From: Mycolicibacterium goodii
Lineage (GTDB): Bacteria; Actinomycetota; Actinomycetes; Mycobacteriales; Mycobacteriaceae
DNA: 64,000 nt
Assembly (NCBI RefSeq): GCF_001187505.1
Contig: NZ_CP012150.1
Location: forward strand, 3,906,001 to 3,970,000
Reading direction: 5' to 3'
Shown in pieces: positions 45,685 to 53,923 of this stretch. How positions within the stretch are numbered: the first letter of the stretch is position 1; each line of letters starts with the position of its first letter. Under the pieces are notes generated by a model. It did no database searches and was not told the origin of the DNA. It was given only the letters and a program-made list of their open reading frames with translations. A program made the position numbers and the translations under genes.

Positions 45685-45768
45685 ATGACAGCACAACGAC
45701 CGGGCCCGTACGGGCCGGAGAAGGCTAAGGAGGACCGAGGTGGTCGCGGCGGCGGGGAAGGATTCTGA
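45685..45768 (+). CDS. Possible 27-codon upstream ORF overlapping DUF3052
   Basis: ATG 45685 has AGGAG eight bases upstream and opens a frame of 27 codons (MTAQRPGPYGPEKAKED..., then Gly-rich) that ends 29 bases inside the DUF3052 gene in another frame. The good ribosome site is the only evidence; the Gly-rich tail is partly forced by the overlapping gene. It might tune DUF3052-ahpE translation, or be chance. Confidence 0.3.
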   Translation: MTAQRPGPYGPEKAKEDRGGRGGGEGF

Positions 45769-46177
45769 CCCGAACTACGCTCGAATTCTGGGCATCCACA
45801 AGGATCAGGTTGTCCAGGAGTTGGGTTGGGACGAAGATACCGACGACGACATCCGGGCCGACGTCGAAGAGGCGTGCGGTTCGGAGCTGCTCGACGAGGA
45901 CGCCGATGAGGTGGTCGACGTCGTGCTGTTGTGGTGGCGCGACAACGACGGGGACCTGGTCGACCGGCTGATGGACGCCATCACGCCACTGGCCGAGGAC
46001 GGCGTGATCTGGGTGCTGACGCCCAAGACCGGCAAGCCCGGGCATGTGCTGCCGGCCGAGATCGCCGAATCGGCGCCGACGGCCGGTCTGATGCAGACCT
46101 CGTCGGCGAAACTGGGGGACTGGACGGCCAGTCGGCTGGTGCAGCCGAAGTCGAAGGCCGCCGGGAAGCGCGTCTAG
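45740..46177 (+). CDS. DUF3052 family protein (Rv2239c-like)
   Basis: This acidic 145-residue DUF3052 protein contains VVQELGWDEDTDDDIRADVEE, VVDVVLLWWRDNDGDLVDRLMDA and GVIWVLTPKTGKPGHVLPAEI. No catalytic residues are recognisable. GTG 45740 has an excellent AAGGAGGA site. Its stop is directly followed by the GTG of ahpE with no gap, so the two are coupled; a role linked to peroxide handling is only guilt by association. Confidence 0.88.
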   Translation: MVAAAGKDSDPNYARILGIHKDQVVQELGWDEDTDDDIRADVEEACGSELLDEDADEVVDVVLLWWRDNDGDLVDRLMDAITPLAEDGVIWVLTPKTGKPGHVLPAEIAESAPTAGLMQTSSAKLGDWTASRLVQPKSKAAGKRV

Positions 46178-46648
46178 GTGCTCGGCGTCGGTACCCCCGC
46201 GCCCGATTTCACCCTTCGAGACCAGAACAACCGGCCGGTCACGCTCAGCGACTACCGCACGGGCGAGCACCCGAGGGACGTGCTGGTGGTGTTCTTCCCG
46301 CTGGCGTTCACCGGTGTGTGCGAAGGGGAACTCGGCGCGATCCGTGATCAACTCCCGCGCTACGAGAACGACGACTCCGCGGTCATCGCCATCTCGGTCG
46401 GGCCACCGCCCACGCACAAGATCTGGTCCATCGAAAGCGGATTCACCTTCCCGGTGCTGTCGGACTTCTGGCCACACGGCAAGGTGGCCCGGAACTACGG
46501 CGTGTTCAACGAGGACGCCGGATACCCCAACCGCGGCACCTTCGTCGTCGACCGCTCCGGCATCATCCGGTTCGCCGAGATGATGGAACCCGGGCAGGTG
46601 CGCGACCAGAAAGTCTGGACTGCGGCACTGCAGGCCCTGCGCGCCTGA
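46178..46648 (+). CDS. ahpE: One-cysteine peroxiredoxin AhpE
   Basis: The 156-residue peroxiredoxin has its peroxidatic Cys48 in FFPLAFTGVCEGEL and the conserved Arg later (GYPNRGTFVVDRSG). No resolving Cys is seen, in line with 1-Cys AhpE. It reduces alkyl hydroperoxides and peroxynitrite with mycoredoxin-1/mycothiol as reductant. The motif and position after DUF3052 match Rv2238c. GTG 46178 abuts the DUF3052 stop. Confidence 0.93.
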   Translation: MLGVGTPAPDFTLRDQNNRPVTLSDYRTGEHPRDVLVVFFPLAFTGVCEGELGAIRDQLPRYENDDSAVIAISVGPPPTHKIWSIESGFTFPVLSDFWPHGKVARNYGVFNEDAGYPNRGTFVVDRSGIIRFAEMMEPGQVRDQKVWTAALQALRA

Positions 46649-46707
46649 CTAAGATCCCGTGTGGGATTTCCGGTCACGGCGCTTCGCCGTGTACCGTGCC
46701 TGCGGCG

Positions 46708-46779
46708 GGGCGCGTAGCTCAGTGGTAGAGCTCTGGTTTTACACACCAGCGGTCGGCGGTTCGATACCGTCCGCGCCCA
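46708..46779 (+). tRNA. tRNA-Val (anticodon TAC)
   Basis: The acceptor arms GGGCGCG (46708-46714) and CGCGCCC (46772-46778) pair fully; the D stem is GCTC/GAGC. The anticodon stem CTGGT/ACCAG encloses TTTACAC, so the anticodon is TAC (46740-46742), reading GTA/GTG. The T arm contains GGTTCGATACC. The discriminator base is A and no CCA is encoded. Confidence 0.95.
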
Positions 46780-46833
46780 CTCATTGATTTTCCGCTTAGC
46801 GTCCGGACGTGTTCGGTTGCCGTAGAAGAGGTT

Positions 46834-47652
46834 TCATTCGGAGTCGGCCCGGACGCGCTCCTCCACCAGGCGTTCCTTGCTGCGCAGCAGGCGTAGCAGC
46901 GTCACCAGGATCAGCCCGCCTGCCACGTTGGCGACGACGGTGTAGCCGAACCACGCGAGCCAGTCGAGGTAACCGAACGGTGCTTCACCGGTGAACAGCG
47001 CACCGAAGATGAGCAATGAGTCCAGGATGGAGTGGAACATCTGCAGGCCGGCGAGCAGGAACGCGCCCGCCACCGCCGCGGCGATCTTCCCGGGTACCGA
47101 GTCGGTGCCGTGCTGCATGCGCGTCATCAGGGTGATCGCCATGCCGCCGAGGACACCCAGCGCAACCGTCTCGACGGAGATCGGGGCGGTGGCGAAGTGT
47201 GAGGCCGACTCCACGGTCTGGGCGTGCAGCTTGGGAAAACCCGACATGATCAACCACATGATGACCCACCCGCCCACCAGATTCGCCGCTAGGGTGCCAC
47301 CCCACAGCTTGAACAGTTGGGCAACGCTGGCCCGCTTGGCGGCGACCGTGGTCACCGGCACCAGAAAACCCTCGGTGAACAACTCGCTGTGGCCCAACAG
47401 CAGTGCCAGAAAGCCGATCGAGAACGCCAGGCCCGCCAGGAGTTGGTTGCCCGTGGTGTTCAGCACGGACAGGTAGGCGAGGACGCCCATCGCGACTTCC
47501 GTGCCGCCGAAGAAGCCGGTGACGAGTACCTCCCGCCACGTGCGGTGCAGGCGTTGACTGCCTTCTTCGACGGTCCTGTTGAAGGTGTCCTCGAGCGCGT
47601 CTTCGATCGGGCTGTTCGTCTTACCCAGCTGACGCTGGCTGGTACCGCTCAT
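46834..47652 (-). CDS. Formate/nitrite transporter family protein
   Basis: This 272-residue protein has six hydrophobic helices and FNT signatures (GFFGGTEVAMGVLAYLSV, LGHSELFTEGFLVPVTTV, TGEAPFGYLDWL near the end). It resembles the YfdC-like branch more than FocA or NirC, so the permeant small anion is uncertain. ATG 47652 has GAAGGG seven bases upstream; TTG 47658 is a worse alternative. It points away from tRNA-Val and lies 97 bases downstream (leftward strand) of the 2OG-oxygenase gene. Confidence 0.85.
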   Translation of the reverse strand: MSGTSQRQLGKTNSPIEDALEDTFNRTVEEGSQRLHRTWREVLVTGFFGGTEVAMGVLAYLSVLNTTGNQLLAGLAFSIGFLALLLGHSELFTEGFLVPVTTVAAKRASVAQLFKLWGGTLAANLVGGWVIMWLIMSGFPKLHAQTVESASHFATAPISVETVALGVLGGMAITLMTRMQHGTDSVPGKIAAAVAGAFLLAGLQMFHSILDSLLIFGALFTGEAPFGYLDWLAWFGYTVVANVAGGLILVTLLRLLRSKERLVEERVRADSE

Positions 47653-47748
47653 GATCAACCCTTCACCGGACGGGACTGCTGGACGACTCCGAGTACCCCC
47701 GAGCGACGCTGTGCAAGCCCGCCCGGCGGCGTGGGCCCGCTACGGCAT

Positions 47749-48462
47749 CTAGGCCGCGTCGTGGAACACCAGCGCCAGCGTCGTGCGCTGCCCGGACCGC
47801 ACCGCCGACACGCCGTGGCGTACCGGCGCGGCCGACCAACCCCGTGTCGATCGCACCGGACGGTCCCGGGTGGTGAACACAAACCCGTGGCCGTGCGGCA
47901 GGTGCGTGGCGGTGCCACGGGACTGCGCGCGGGGCCGCTGTTCGAGCAGCAGGAACTCCCCGCCGGTGTAGTCACTTCCCGGTTCGTTGAGGTTGATGAC
48001 GACCTGCAGCGGAAACACCAGATCCCCGTACAGATCTCGGTGCAGCGCGTTCCAGTCACCGGCGCCGTAGCGCAGCAGGATCGCCGTCGACTTCGTCTGC
48101 CCCGCGCGGTGACACATGTCGAGCCACTCGTCGAGCGTGTCGGGCCACGGTGGGGTCCGGCCGAGTTTGGTCCACCAGTCCCGTGCGATCGGCAGCAGCC
48201 GCGGATACAGCGCGTGCTTGAGCGCTTCGAGCGGTTCCGGATACGGCGTGCGCAGATAGCGGTACTGGCCCCGGCCGTAGCGGTAGCGGGCCATGTCGAT
48301 CGTGCTGCGGAACCGCTCGTCGTCGCCGTATAGCGCCCTCAGCCGGGTGGTTTCGGCGGCGGTCAGCAACCGGGGCAGCAGAGCGCCGCCGTACTCGTCG
48401 AGTTCGGCCGTGATGGCGGGCCAGTCACCGGCCTCCACGCGGGCCCGCCACCGAGCGCTCAT
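47749..48462 (-). CDS. 2-oxoglutarate/Fe(II) oxygenase, third gene of sigma-Ogt operon
   Basis: This 237-residue double-stranded beta-helix oxygenase shows the iron triad H141-x-D143 (NALHRDLYGDL) and H216 (VRHGVSAVRSGQR), with R226 placed to bind 2-oxoglutarate. It is not a close AlkB match; its style is that of the prolyl-hydroxylase-like 2OG proteins often found with DNA-methyl repair genes. ATG 48462 overlaps the ogt TGA (ATGA). Coupling to ogt suggests a role in alkylation damage, which is inference. Confidence 0.83.
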   Translation of the reverse strand: MSARWRARVEAGDWPAITAELDEYGGALLPRLLTAAETTRLRALYGDDERFRSTIDMARYRYGRGQYRYLRTPYPEPLEALKHALYPRLLPIARDWWTKLGRTPPWPDTLDEWLDMCHRAGQTKSTAILLRYGAGDWNALHRDLYGDLVFPLQVVINLNEPGSDYTGGEFLLLEQRPRAQSRGTATHLPHGHGFVFTTRDRPVRSTRGWSAAPVRHGVSAVRSGQRTTLALVFHDAA

Positions 48463-49022
48463 GCCGCACGCTCCAGTTCCAGCAGCGCGGTCTTCGCGTC
48501 GAGCCCGCCGATGTAACCGCCCAGGCTGCCGTCGGAGCGCAACACGCGGTGGCACGGCACCACGACCGGAAGGGGATTGGTGGAGCACGCCGAACCGACC
48601 GCGCGCACGGCATTGGGATTGCCCACGATCTCGGCGACACCCTTGTAGGACATGGTGTGGCCGTAGGGGATCTGCGACAGCCGGCGCTGCACCAACTGTC
48701 GGAACCCATGGGACAGCGTGTAATCCAGCGGAATGTCGAATTGTGTTCTGGTACCGGAGAAATACTCGTCGATCTCGCGCGCGGCAGCGGTCAGGCGTTG
48801 CGGTGCACGCAGAATCCGCGGGCTCAGCCGCGCCGCGAGGGTGTCGAGCACCGCGTCGTGGTCCTCGGTGGCGTATGCGACGCGCACGAGTCCGATCTCG
48901 GTGGCGGCCAACAGAAGTGGGCCGACCGGGGTGTCGAGGGTGGTGTAGGCGATGTCGAGCAGGCCGTCGGCGGTCGCGGCGTCTTCGAGGCGTCGGTGCA
49001 GCCGGGCGAGGGTGTCGTTCAT
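48459..49022 (-). CDS. ogt: Methylated-DNA--protein-cysteine methyltransferase Ogt
   Basis: The 187-residue repair protein has the acceptor Cys157 in VVVPCHRV, the helix-turn-helix region with IPYGHTMSYKGVAE and NPNAVRAVGSACSTNPL, and the usual GGYIGGL after the active site. It removes O6-alkyl groups from guanine by irreversible transfer to Cys. ATG 49022 overlaps the sigma-factor stop (ATGA), and its own stop overlaps the 2OG-oxygenase start. No Ada N-terminal sensor domain is present. Confidence 0.93.
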   Translation of the reverse strand: MNDTLARLHRRLEDAATADGLLDIAYTTLDTPVGPLLLAATEIGLVRVAYATEDHDAVLDTLAARLSPRILRAPQRLTAAAREIDEYFSGTRTQFDIPLDYTLSHGFRQLVQRRLSQIPYGHTMSYKGVAEIVGNPNAVRAVGSACSTNPLPVVVPCHRVLRSDGSLGGYIGGLDAKTALLELERAA

Positions 49023-49510
49023 CGGTGCGCTCCTTTCGGCAGGGCGTCCGGGTAAAGGGTGCGTAGTGTGGCGATTCCGTCGGAGGCGGCCTTGCGGGCC
49101 GCGTCGGCGCTGCCGCCGAGCAGTGCCGCGATCTCGGCGTAGGGCAGGCCGACGAAGTAGTGGTAGGCGACCGCCTGGCGTTGTCTGGGCGGTAACGCTC
49201 GTACCGCGGAGGCGAGTTCGTCGTCGCCCGCGCCGGGCACGCCGATGCTCGTCGGGCGGTCCGGCACGTCGCCGACGGCGAGCGCGTCGCGTTCCCGACG
49301 CCGGATGATGTCTACGGACTTGCGGTGGGCGATGGTCACCAGCCAGGCCTCGACGTTGGCGTCGTCGGACAGGTCGGGATAGGCCCGCAGCGCGGCCAGA
49401 AACGTCTCCGACCAGGCGTCTTCGGCGTCGCTGGGGCCCAGCACGAACGTGCACACCCGCAGCACCGTCGGACCGTGGTGTTGCACGACGCGCTCGAACG
49501 GGGCCTTCAT
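49019..49510 (-). CDS. ECF-type RNA polymerase sigma factor heading the ogt operon
   Basis: This 163-residue sigma-70-like protein has region 2 (DAEDAWSETFLAAL, VEAWLVTIAHRKSVDIIRRR) and region 4 (LPPRQRQAVAYHYFVGLPYAEIAALLGGSADAARKAA in part), and lacks region 3, as ECF sigmas do. It is short, without a SnoaL-like extension. It heads an operon with ogt and a 2OG oxygenase, each pair overlapping by ATGA. No anti-sigma gene is adjacent. I infer that it directs an alkylation or oxidative stress response. Confidence 0.88.
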   Translation of the reverse strand: MKAPFERVVQHHGPTVLRVCTFVLGPSDAEDAWSETFLAALRAYPDLSDDANVEAWLVTIAHRKSVDIIRRRERDALAVGDVPDRPTSIGVPGAGDDELASAVRALPPRQRQAVAYHYFVGLPYAEIAALLGGSADAARKAASDGIATLRTLYPDALPKGAHR

Positions 49511-49616
49511 GTCTGCTTCACGGGTATCGGTGTTCCTTGCGTATTCGGATGCTTACACCCTGTAGACGCACAGCCACACCGAAACGTGAGCCCGGTCGGG
49601 TAATCCGGGGGGATTT

Positions 49617-50132
49617 TCAGGACCACACCATGGGAGCACGGCGCAGCACCAGGTTGCGGCTGCGGGGTTCGGTGTCACCCGTGCACGACGGATTGGTCTG
49701 CGAGAAGCCCATGTTGACGAACCCGGTCAAATCGGGGCGGATGATGTATTTCATCTTCACCGGCCCGGTCTCATGCTGATCGGGGGTGCCTGCGTCGCAG
49801 ACCATGCCCGGGTTGATGTGCTCGCCGACCCACGCGCCCTGATCGTGATCGGCCGAGGCGATCCACGGCATCTCCATGTCCCACGACGCACCCGGCGCGC
49901 CCTGGGAGTGCGACAGCACATGCAGACATCCGGGCCCGCACGCCGACAGTGACCAGTCGTACGGCTCGAAGAACTCCGCGGCCGCGGTCTCGGTGACCTG
50001 GTAGACCCCCGGACCCGGCAGTGGCGGTGCCGGGTTTGCCGTGGGTTCGGCGGGTGGGGCAGACGCTTCCATCCCGCCGACCACGAAACCGATCGCCGTC
50101 GACACGGCCACGGCGGGTATCAGGTTTTTCAC
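49617..50132 (-). CDS. Secreted protein of unknown function
   Basis: The 171-residue protein starts with a signal peptide (VKNLIPAVAVSTAIGFVVGGMEASA). A Pro-rich linker follows, then a domain with four Cys (SACGPGCLHVLSH, VCDAGT, NPSCTG) that could form two disulfides. Similar mycobacterial secreted proteins have no assigned function. GTG 50132 has GGAGGAA five to eight bases upstream and is clearly preferable to the longer upstream frame. Confidence 0.8.
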   Translation of the reverse strand: MKNLIPAVAVSTAIGFVVGGMEASAPPAEPTANPAPPLPGPGVYQVTETAAAEFFEPYDWSLSACGPGCLHVLSHSQGAPGASWDMEMPWIASADHDQGAWVGEHINPGMVCDAGTPDQHETGPVKMKYIIRPDLTGFVNMGFSQTNPSCTGDTEPRSRNLVLRRAPMVWS

Positions 50133-50194
50133 GGATGTTCCTCCGAGAAGGATCCTATCCGCGGAACCCCCGGCCGGCGCCCCGGAGCGGGGTT

Positions 50195-50611
50195 TCAGTT
50201 CGGTGCGAAGAACTCCAGCGCGATGCCGTCGGGATCGCGGAAACTCAGACCCGATCCGTATGGCGCGTCGACGATCCCGCCGTGGGTGACACCGAGTTCG
50301 TCGAGGCGGTCCTGCCACACCTGCAGGTCATCGCGGGTCGCGACGCCGAAGCCGACGTGATCGAGACCCACGCGGAATTCGTTGAACTGCTCTGCCTCTG
50401 CCGGCTTGTCGTGCTGGTGGATGCCGAACAAGGTGCCTCCGGGCAGCGCCCACACGATGTGGCGGAAACCGGCGTCGGTGTGCTCGTCGAGGACCGGGTC
50501 GGCGCCGATCAGTGCGCGGTACCACGGGCCGCTAACCGCCAGGTCGCGGACGGTGACCGCGACATGGTTGAGGGTGGGGAACGCCGGCGCGTCCTTGCTC
50601 GATTCGACCAT
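50195..50611 (-). CDS. VOC (glyoxalase/bleomycin resistance) family protein
   Basis: This 138-residue protein has a vicinal-oxygen-chelate fold: LNHVAVTVRDLAVSGPWYRALIG, LDHVGFGVATRDDLQVW and the final FRDPDGIALEFF. The His and Glu residues suit a metal site (His in NHVAV, Glu in ALEFF). The reaction is unknown; members include isomerases, dioxygenases and binding proteins. ATG 50611 (MVESSKDAP) is chosen over upstream in-frame codons because the domain starts soon after it. Confidence 0.87.
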   Translation of the reverse strand: MVESSKDAPAFPTLNHVAVTVRDLAVSGPWYRALIGADPVLDEHTDAGFRHIVWALPGGTLFGIHQHDKPAEAEQFNEFRVGLDHVGFGVATRDDLQVWQDRLDELGVTHGGIVDAPYGSGLSFRDPDGIALEFFAPN

Positions 50612-50757
50612 CAGACAATCCTTTTGCCACGTAGGTTTACGACCCGCACGTCCCAAAGGTACAGCCGGTATCCCAGCAACCATGCGTCGCGGGGTGGCAC
50701 CGGTCGGCGATTCGGCCTCCTGTGTTCGAGTGAACCGCACTGTGAGACGCTGCCGAG

Positions 50758-51768
50758 GTGTTTTCGCCGAGAAGCCAGGGGAACCGGTCAGCGATTGCGG
50801 GGGCCGTCACCGGGGTCCCGGTCGGGATCGCCTGCGGATACCTCGCCGACCTGGTGTTCGCCGATCCGCGGCGCGGGCATCCGGTGGCGGTGTTCGGATC
50901 CGGCGCGGCACGGTTGGAGCGGCTGACGTATCGGGACGCCCGCGCCGCGGGCGCCGTGCACACCGGTGTGCTGCTGACCGCCCTGGCGCTGCTGGGTGCG
51001 TCGGCGCAGCGTGGCAACCGGCCGGTCGCGACGCCCATCGCGACGGCCATCGCGACCTTCGTCGCGCTCGGCGGCACCTCGCTGAACCGTGTCGGGGACC
51101 GGATGGCCGACCTGTTGGCCGCAGGTGACGTCGCCGGTGCCCGCGCGCTGGTGCCGTCGCTGTGCGGACGCGATCCGGCCGCACTGGACGCCGCGGGTCT
51201 GACCCGCGCGACGGTCGAATCGTTGGCGGAGAACACCTCCGACGCGCAGGTCGCGCCGCTGTGGTGGGCCGCCGTCGCCGGTGTGCCGGGCGTGCTGGTG
51301 TACCGCGGCGCCAACACCCTCGACGCCATGATCGGCAACCGCTCGCCGCGGTATCTCCGGTTCGGTTGGGCCGCAGCCCGATTCGACGACGTGCTGAATT
51401 TCGTCCCGGCCCGGGTGGCCGGACTGCTGGTCGCGGTGTGCGCGCCGGTGGTGGGCGGCTCACCCGTCGCGGCGCTGCGCGCATGGCGGCGCGGCGCGGC
51501 GCGTCATCCCAGCCCCAACGCGGGCGTGGTGGAGGCGTCGTTCGCCGGGGCGCTCGGGGTGCAACTCGGCGGCCCGACGCAGTACGCCCATCAACTGGAG
51601 ATCCGTCCGCTGCTGGGCGACGGCCGCGCACCCGAGGTTGCCGATGTGGGCCGGGCCGTGCGGCTCTCGCGCGCCGTGCAGGGCGCGGCCGCGGTCGTGG
51701 CGGTCGCCCTGGCGGCGGGCCTCAGCGCCGCTTGCCGTAGCGGGCGGCGAGCTTCTCCTCGGGCGTGA
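50758..51768 (+). CDS. cobD: Adenosylcobinamide-phosphate synthase CobD/CbiB
   Basis: The 336-residue integral membrane protein begins with GIACGYLADLVFADPRRGHPVAVFG, contains ATVESLAENTSDAQVAPLWW and YRGANTLDAMIGNRSPRYLRFG, and HPSPNAGVVEASFAGALGVQLGG near the end (in parts). All are CobD/CbiB signatures. It attaches aminopropanol phosphate to cobyric acid in cobalamin synthesis. GTG 50758 is the start. Its last 47 bases overlap the convergent SURF1 gene. No other cob genes are adjacent. Confidence 0.9.
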   Translation: MFSPRSQGNRSAIAGAVTGVPVGIACGYLADLVFADPRRGHPVAVFGSGAARLERLTYRDARAAGAVHTGVLLTALALLGASAQRGNRPVATPIATAIATFVALGGTSLNRVGDRMADLLAAGDVAGARALVPSLCGRDPAALDAAGLTRATVESLAENTSDAQVAPLWWAAVAGVPGVLVYRGANTLDAMIGNRSPRYLRFGWAAARFDDVLNFVPARVAGLLVAVCAPVVGGSPVAALRAWRRGAARHPSPNAGVVEASFAGALGVQLGGPTQYAHQLEIRPLLGDGRAPEVADVGRAVRLSRAVQGAAAVVAVALAAGLSAACRSGRRASPRA

Positions 51769-52555
51769 GCTCGGCCGCGGGTTTGGCGCCCTGCGCCTTC
51801 GACTTGGCTTGCGCGTCACGCTCCCGACGGCGCGCCTGGATCTCGGCGTACACGAAGTAGCCCAGCCCGATCGGGGCGACGATGCCGAACGCGATCCACT
51901 GGATGCCGTACGACAGGAAGGGCCCGGCGTCGAGGTGGGGCAGCGGAATCACGCCGAGCCCACCGGGCTGACCATCGACGAGTTGCAGATACGACCCGGC
52001 CAGCGGGATGCCGGTGATCTGGGAGATCTGGCTGGTGCTGATCGAATACACCTGCTGCACACCGTCGGTGCGGAACGGTTCCTTTCCCGCGGCGACCGCC
52101 TCGGAGTCACGCAGCCGCGCCGTCAGCGACACGGTTCCGGTGGGCGGCGCATCGATCGGCGGCACGCCGGAGCCCTGGATCGGCCGCACATATCCACGGT
52201 CGACGAGGATCGTCGGGCCGTTGTCGACGGCGAACGGTGTGAGCACCTCGAACGCCGGTTCGCCCTCGATCACCCGCAGCCGCGCGAGCACCTGGCCCTC
52301 GGGCAGGTAGTGCCCCGTCGCGGTCACCCTCCGCCACTGGTCGTCGGACGTCGAATCCTGGTGCGGCAGGATGTCGGTCAGCGGAACCGGCTCGGCCTGA
52401 AGCGAATTGGCGATCTGGCTGTTCTCCCGCGAGGTCTTGGTGTTCTTACCCAGCTGCCACGGCGCGAGCACCGTGAAGCACAGGTAGGCGAACGCGATCA
52501 CCACGACGAACAACGCGAGCCACTGGGGTCGCAGCAGAAAGCCGAACCGGCGCAT
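51722..52555 (-). CDS. SURF1 family cytochrome-oxidase assembly protein
   Basis: This 277-residue protein has a transmembrane helix near each end (ALFVVVIAFAYLCFTVLA; WIAFGIVAPIGLGYFVYA) with a periplasmic domain between them, the SURF1 layout. WQLGKN near the first helix and VDRGYVRP mid-protein are typical. It helps assemble the aa3 or related oxidase. ATG 52555 overlaps the ptpA stop as TGATG, so translation is coupled. The tail (residues after 245) is charged and cytoplasmic. Confidence 0.9.
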   Translation of the reverse strand: MRRFGFLLRPQWLALFVVVIAFAYLCFTVLAPWQLGKNTKTSRENSQIANSLQAEPVPLTDILPHQDSTSDDQWRRVTATGHYLPEGQVLARLRVIEGEPAFEVLTPFAVDNGPTILVDRGYVRPIQGSGVPPIDAPPTGTVSLTARLRDSEAVAAGKEPFRTDGVQQVYSISTSQISQITGIPLAGSYLQLVDGQPGGLGVIPLPHLDAGPFLSYGIQWIAFGIVAPIGLGYFVYAEIQARRRERDAQAKSKAQGAKPAAELTPEEKLAARYGKRR

Positions 52556-53046
52556 CAGGCCACGATCCCTCGCGCGGCCAGTTGCTCGTCGACCCAGTCG
52601 TGCAGACCGGGCAGCGCGGCGTCGATCACCGCGAAGACGGCCTCGAAGTCGTCGCGGGTGCCGTAGTACGGGTCCTCGACGTCGGGGGTGTGCGCGCCCG
52701 CGCGCGGGTCGAACGAGCGCAGCATCCGCAGCCGCTCGGGCTCGACACCGGAGTCGGCGAGGATCCGCGCATGGTTGCGTCCCATCGCGACGACGAGATC
52801 GGCCGACAGGTGGTCGTCGTCGACGACGGCCGCGAGGTGCGCGGTGGGGTAGCCGTGGTCGGCCAGCACCAGGCACGCCCGCTCGTCGGCGCCGTCACCG
52901 GCATGCCAGCCGCCGGTGCCTGCGCTGGTGACCCGCACCACCTCACGCAGCCCGCGCTCGGCGATCTGGTGGGCGAACATCTTCTCGGCCATCGGGGAGC
53001 GGCAGATGTTGCCCGAGCACACGAACGTCACATGCAGCTCAGACAC
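52555..53046 (-). CDS. ptpA: Low-molecular-weight protein tyrosine phosphatase PtpA
   Basis: The 163-residue phosphatase has the P-loop [17 protein letters not shown] (C-x5-R-S) and [14 protein letters not shown] with the general-acid Asp. The length equals M. tuberculosis PtpA. In M. tuberculosis PtpA is secreted and blocks phagosome acidification; in a saprophyte its role is unclear. GTG 53046 overlaps the upstream HAD gene by eight bases. Confidence 0.93.
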   Translation of the reverse strand: MSELHVTFVCSGNICRSPMAEKMFAHQIAERGLREVVRVTSAGTGGWHAGDGADERACLVLADHGYPTAHLAAVVDDDHLSADLVVAMGRNHARILADSGVEPERLRMLRSFDPRAGAHTPDVEDPYYGTRDDFEAVFAVIDAALPGLHDWVDEQLAARGIVA

Positions 53047-53731
53047 CGAGCACCCCGCGCAGCGCCTCGACGGTCTCGACATGGGCATGGGCGGCCACCG
53101 CGGCGGGGCCGGAGAAGTCGGCGGCGCCGTAGCCCCAGCCGACCACGACCGTGTCGATGCCGTGCTCGGCGGCGCCCTCGACATCGTGCATCCGGTCACC
53201 GACCATCAGGACCCGGTCCGGCAGCGGCTGCAACTGGCGCAGCGCGTGGGCGACGACGTCGGCTTTGGCCGCGCGCGAGCCGTCGGGCCTGGCGCCGGCG
53301 ATCACCTCGAAGTACCCGTCGAGGCCGAAGTGCTCCAGGATGCGCCGGGCCGTCGGCTCGGCCTTCGACGTCGCAACGGCCAACCGCACCCCCGCGGCAC
53401 GCAGGTCGGCAAGCAGCCCCGGTATGCCGTCGAACAGGCTGTTCATCGCCCATCCGCGGGACGTGTAGTCCGCGCGGTACGCGGCGATCGCGGCGTCGGC
53501 CTGCTCGCCGAGACCCAGCGCGCTCAGCGTGTGGTGCATGGGTGGGCCGACCACGCGGGTGGCCAGGTCACCCTCGGGTACCGGCGCGCCCACGGTCTGC
53601 AGCGCGTGCCGGAAACTCGACACGATGCCCTCCGCGGAGTCGGTGAGCGTGCCGTCCAGATCGAACAGCACCAACTGGGGGCGGGTGTCGGGGGTCAGCT
53701 CGCTCACCCGGCCGGTCACAACATCGGTCAC
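53039..53731 (-). CDS. ptkA: HAD-superfamily protein, PtkA homologue
   Basis: This haloacid-dehalogenase-fold protein of 230 residues has motif [14 protein letters not shown], motif II-like [13 protein letters not shown], and motif [24 protein letters not shown]. It resembles Gph-type phosphatases. Position directly upstream of ptpA matches Rv2232 (PtkA), described as a tyrosine kinase acting on PtpA. GTG 53731 gives the HAD domain alone; the frame is open for another 46 codons, which could be the disordered N-terminal extension of PtkA. Kinase versus phosphatase activity cannot be told from this sequence. Confidence 0.8.
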   Translation of the reverse strand: MTDVVTGRVSELTPDTRPQLVLFDLDGTLTDSAEGIVSSFRHALQTVGAPVPEGDLATRVVGPPMHHTLSALGLGEQADAAIAAYRADYTSRGWAMNSLFDGIPGLLADLRAAGVRLAVATSKAEPTARRILEHFGLDGYFEVIAGARPDGSRAAKADVVAHALRQLQPLPDRVLMVGDRMHDVEGAAEHGIDTVVVGWGYGAADFSGPAAVAAHAHVETVEALRGVLGV

Positions 53732-53923
53732 ACCCCGATTGTCCCTGATCGCGGCGCCGGTGCCCGATGGTGCCCGCCACCGCGCCCGACCACTACTGTC
53801 GTGGGGTGCCGTGCCCACCGTCCAGTACCACCCGCTATCACGGTGACCAGGCCGCCGAACCGGGCTCACCGCGGCGGGTCACGACTGGCCGGTGCTGGTG
53901 GATGCCGTGACGGAGGTGCTGTG

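Noticed and set aside
46708..46779. tRNA-Val as an integration site for a prophage or island
   Set aside because: No integrase, no repeated copy of the tRNA 3' end and no phage-like genes were seen nearby; the flanks match the conserved chromosome layout.
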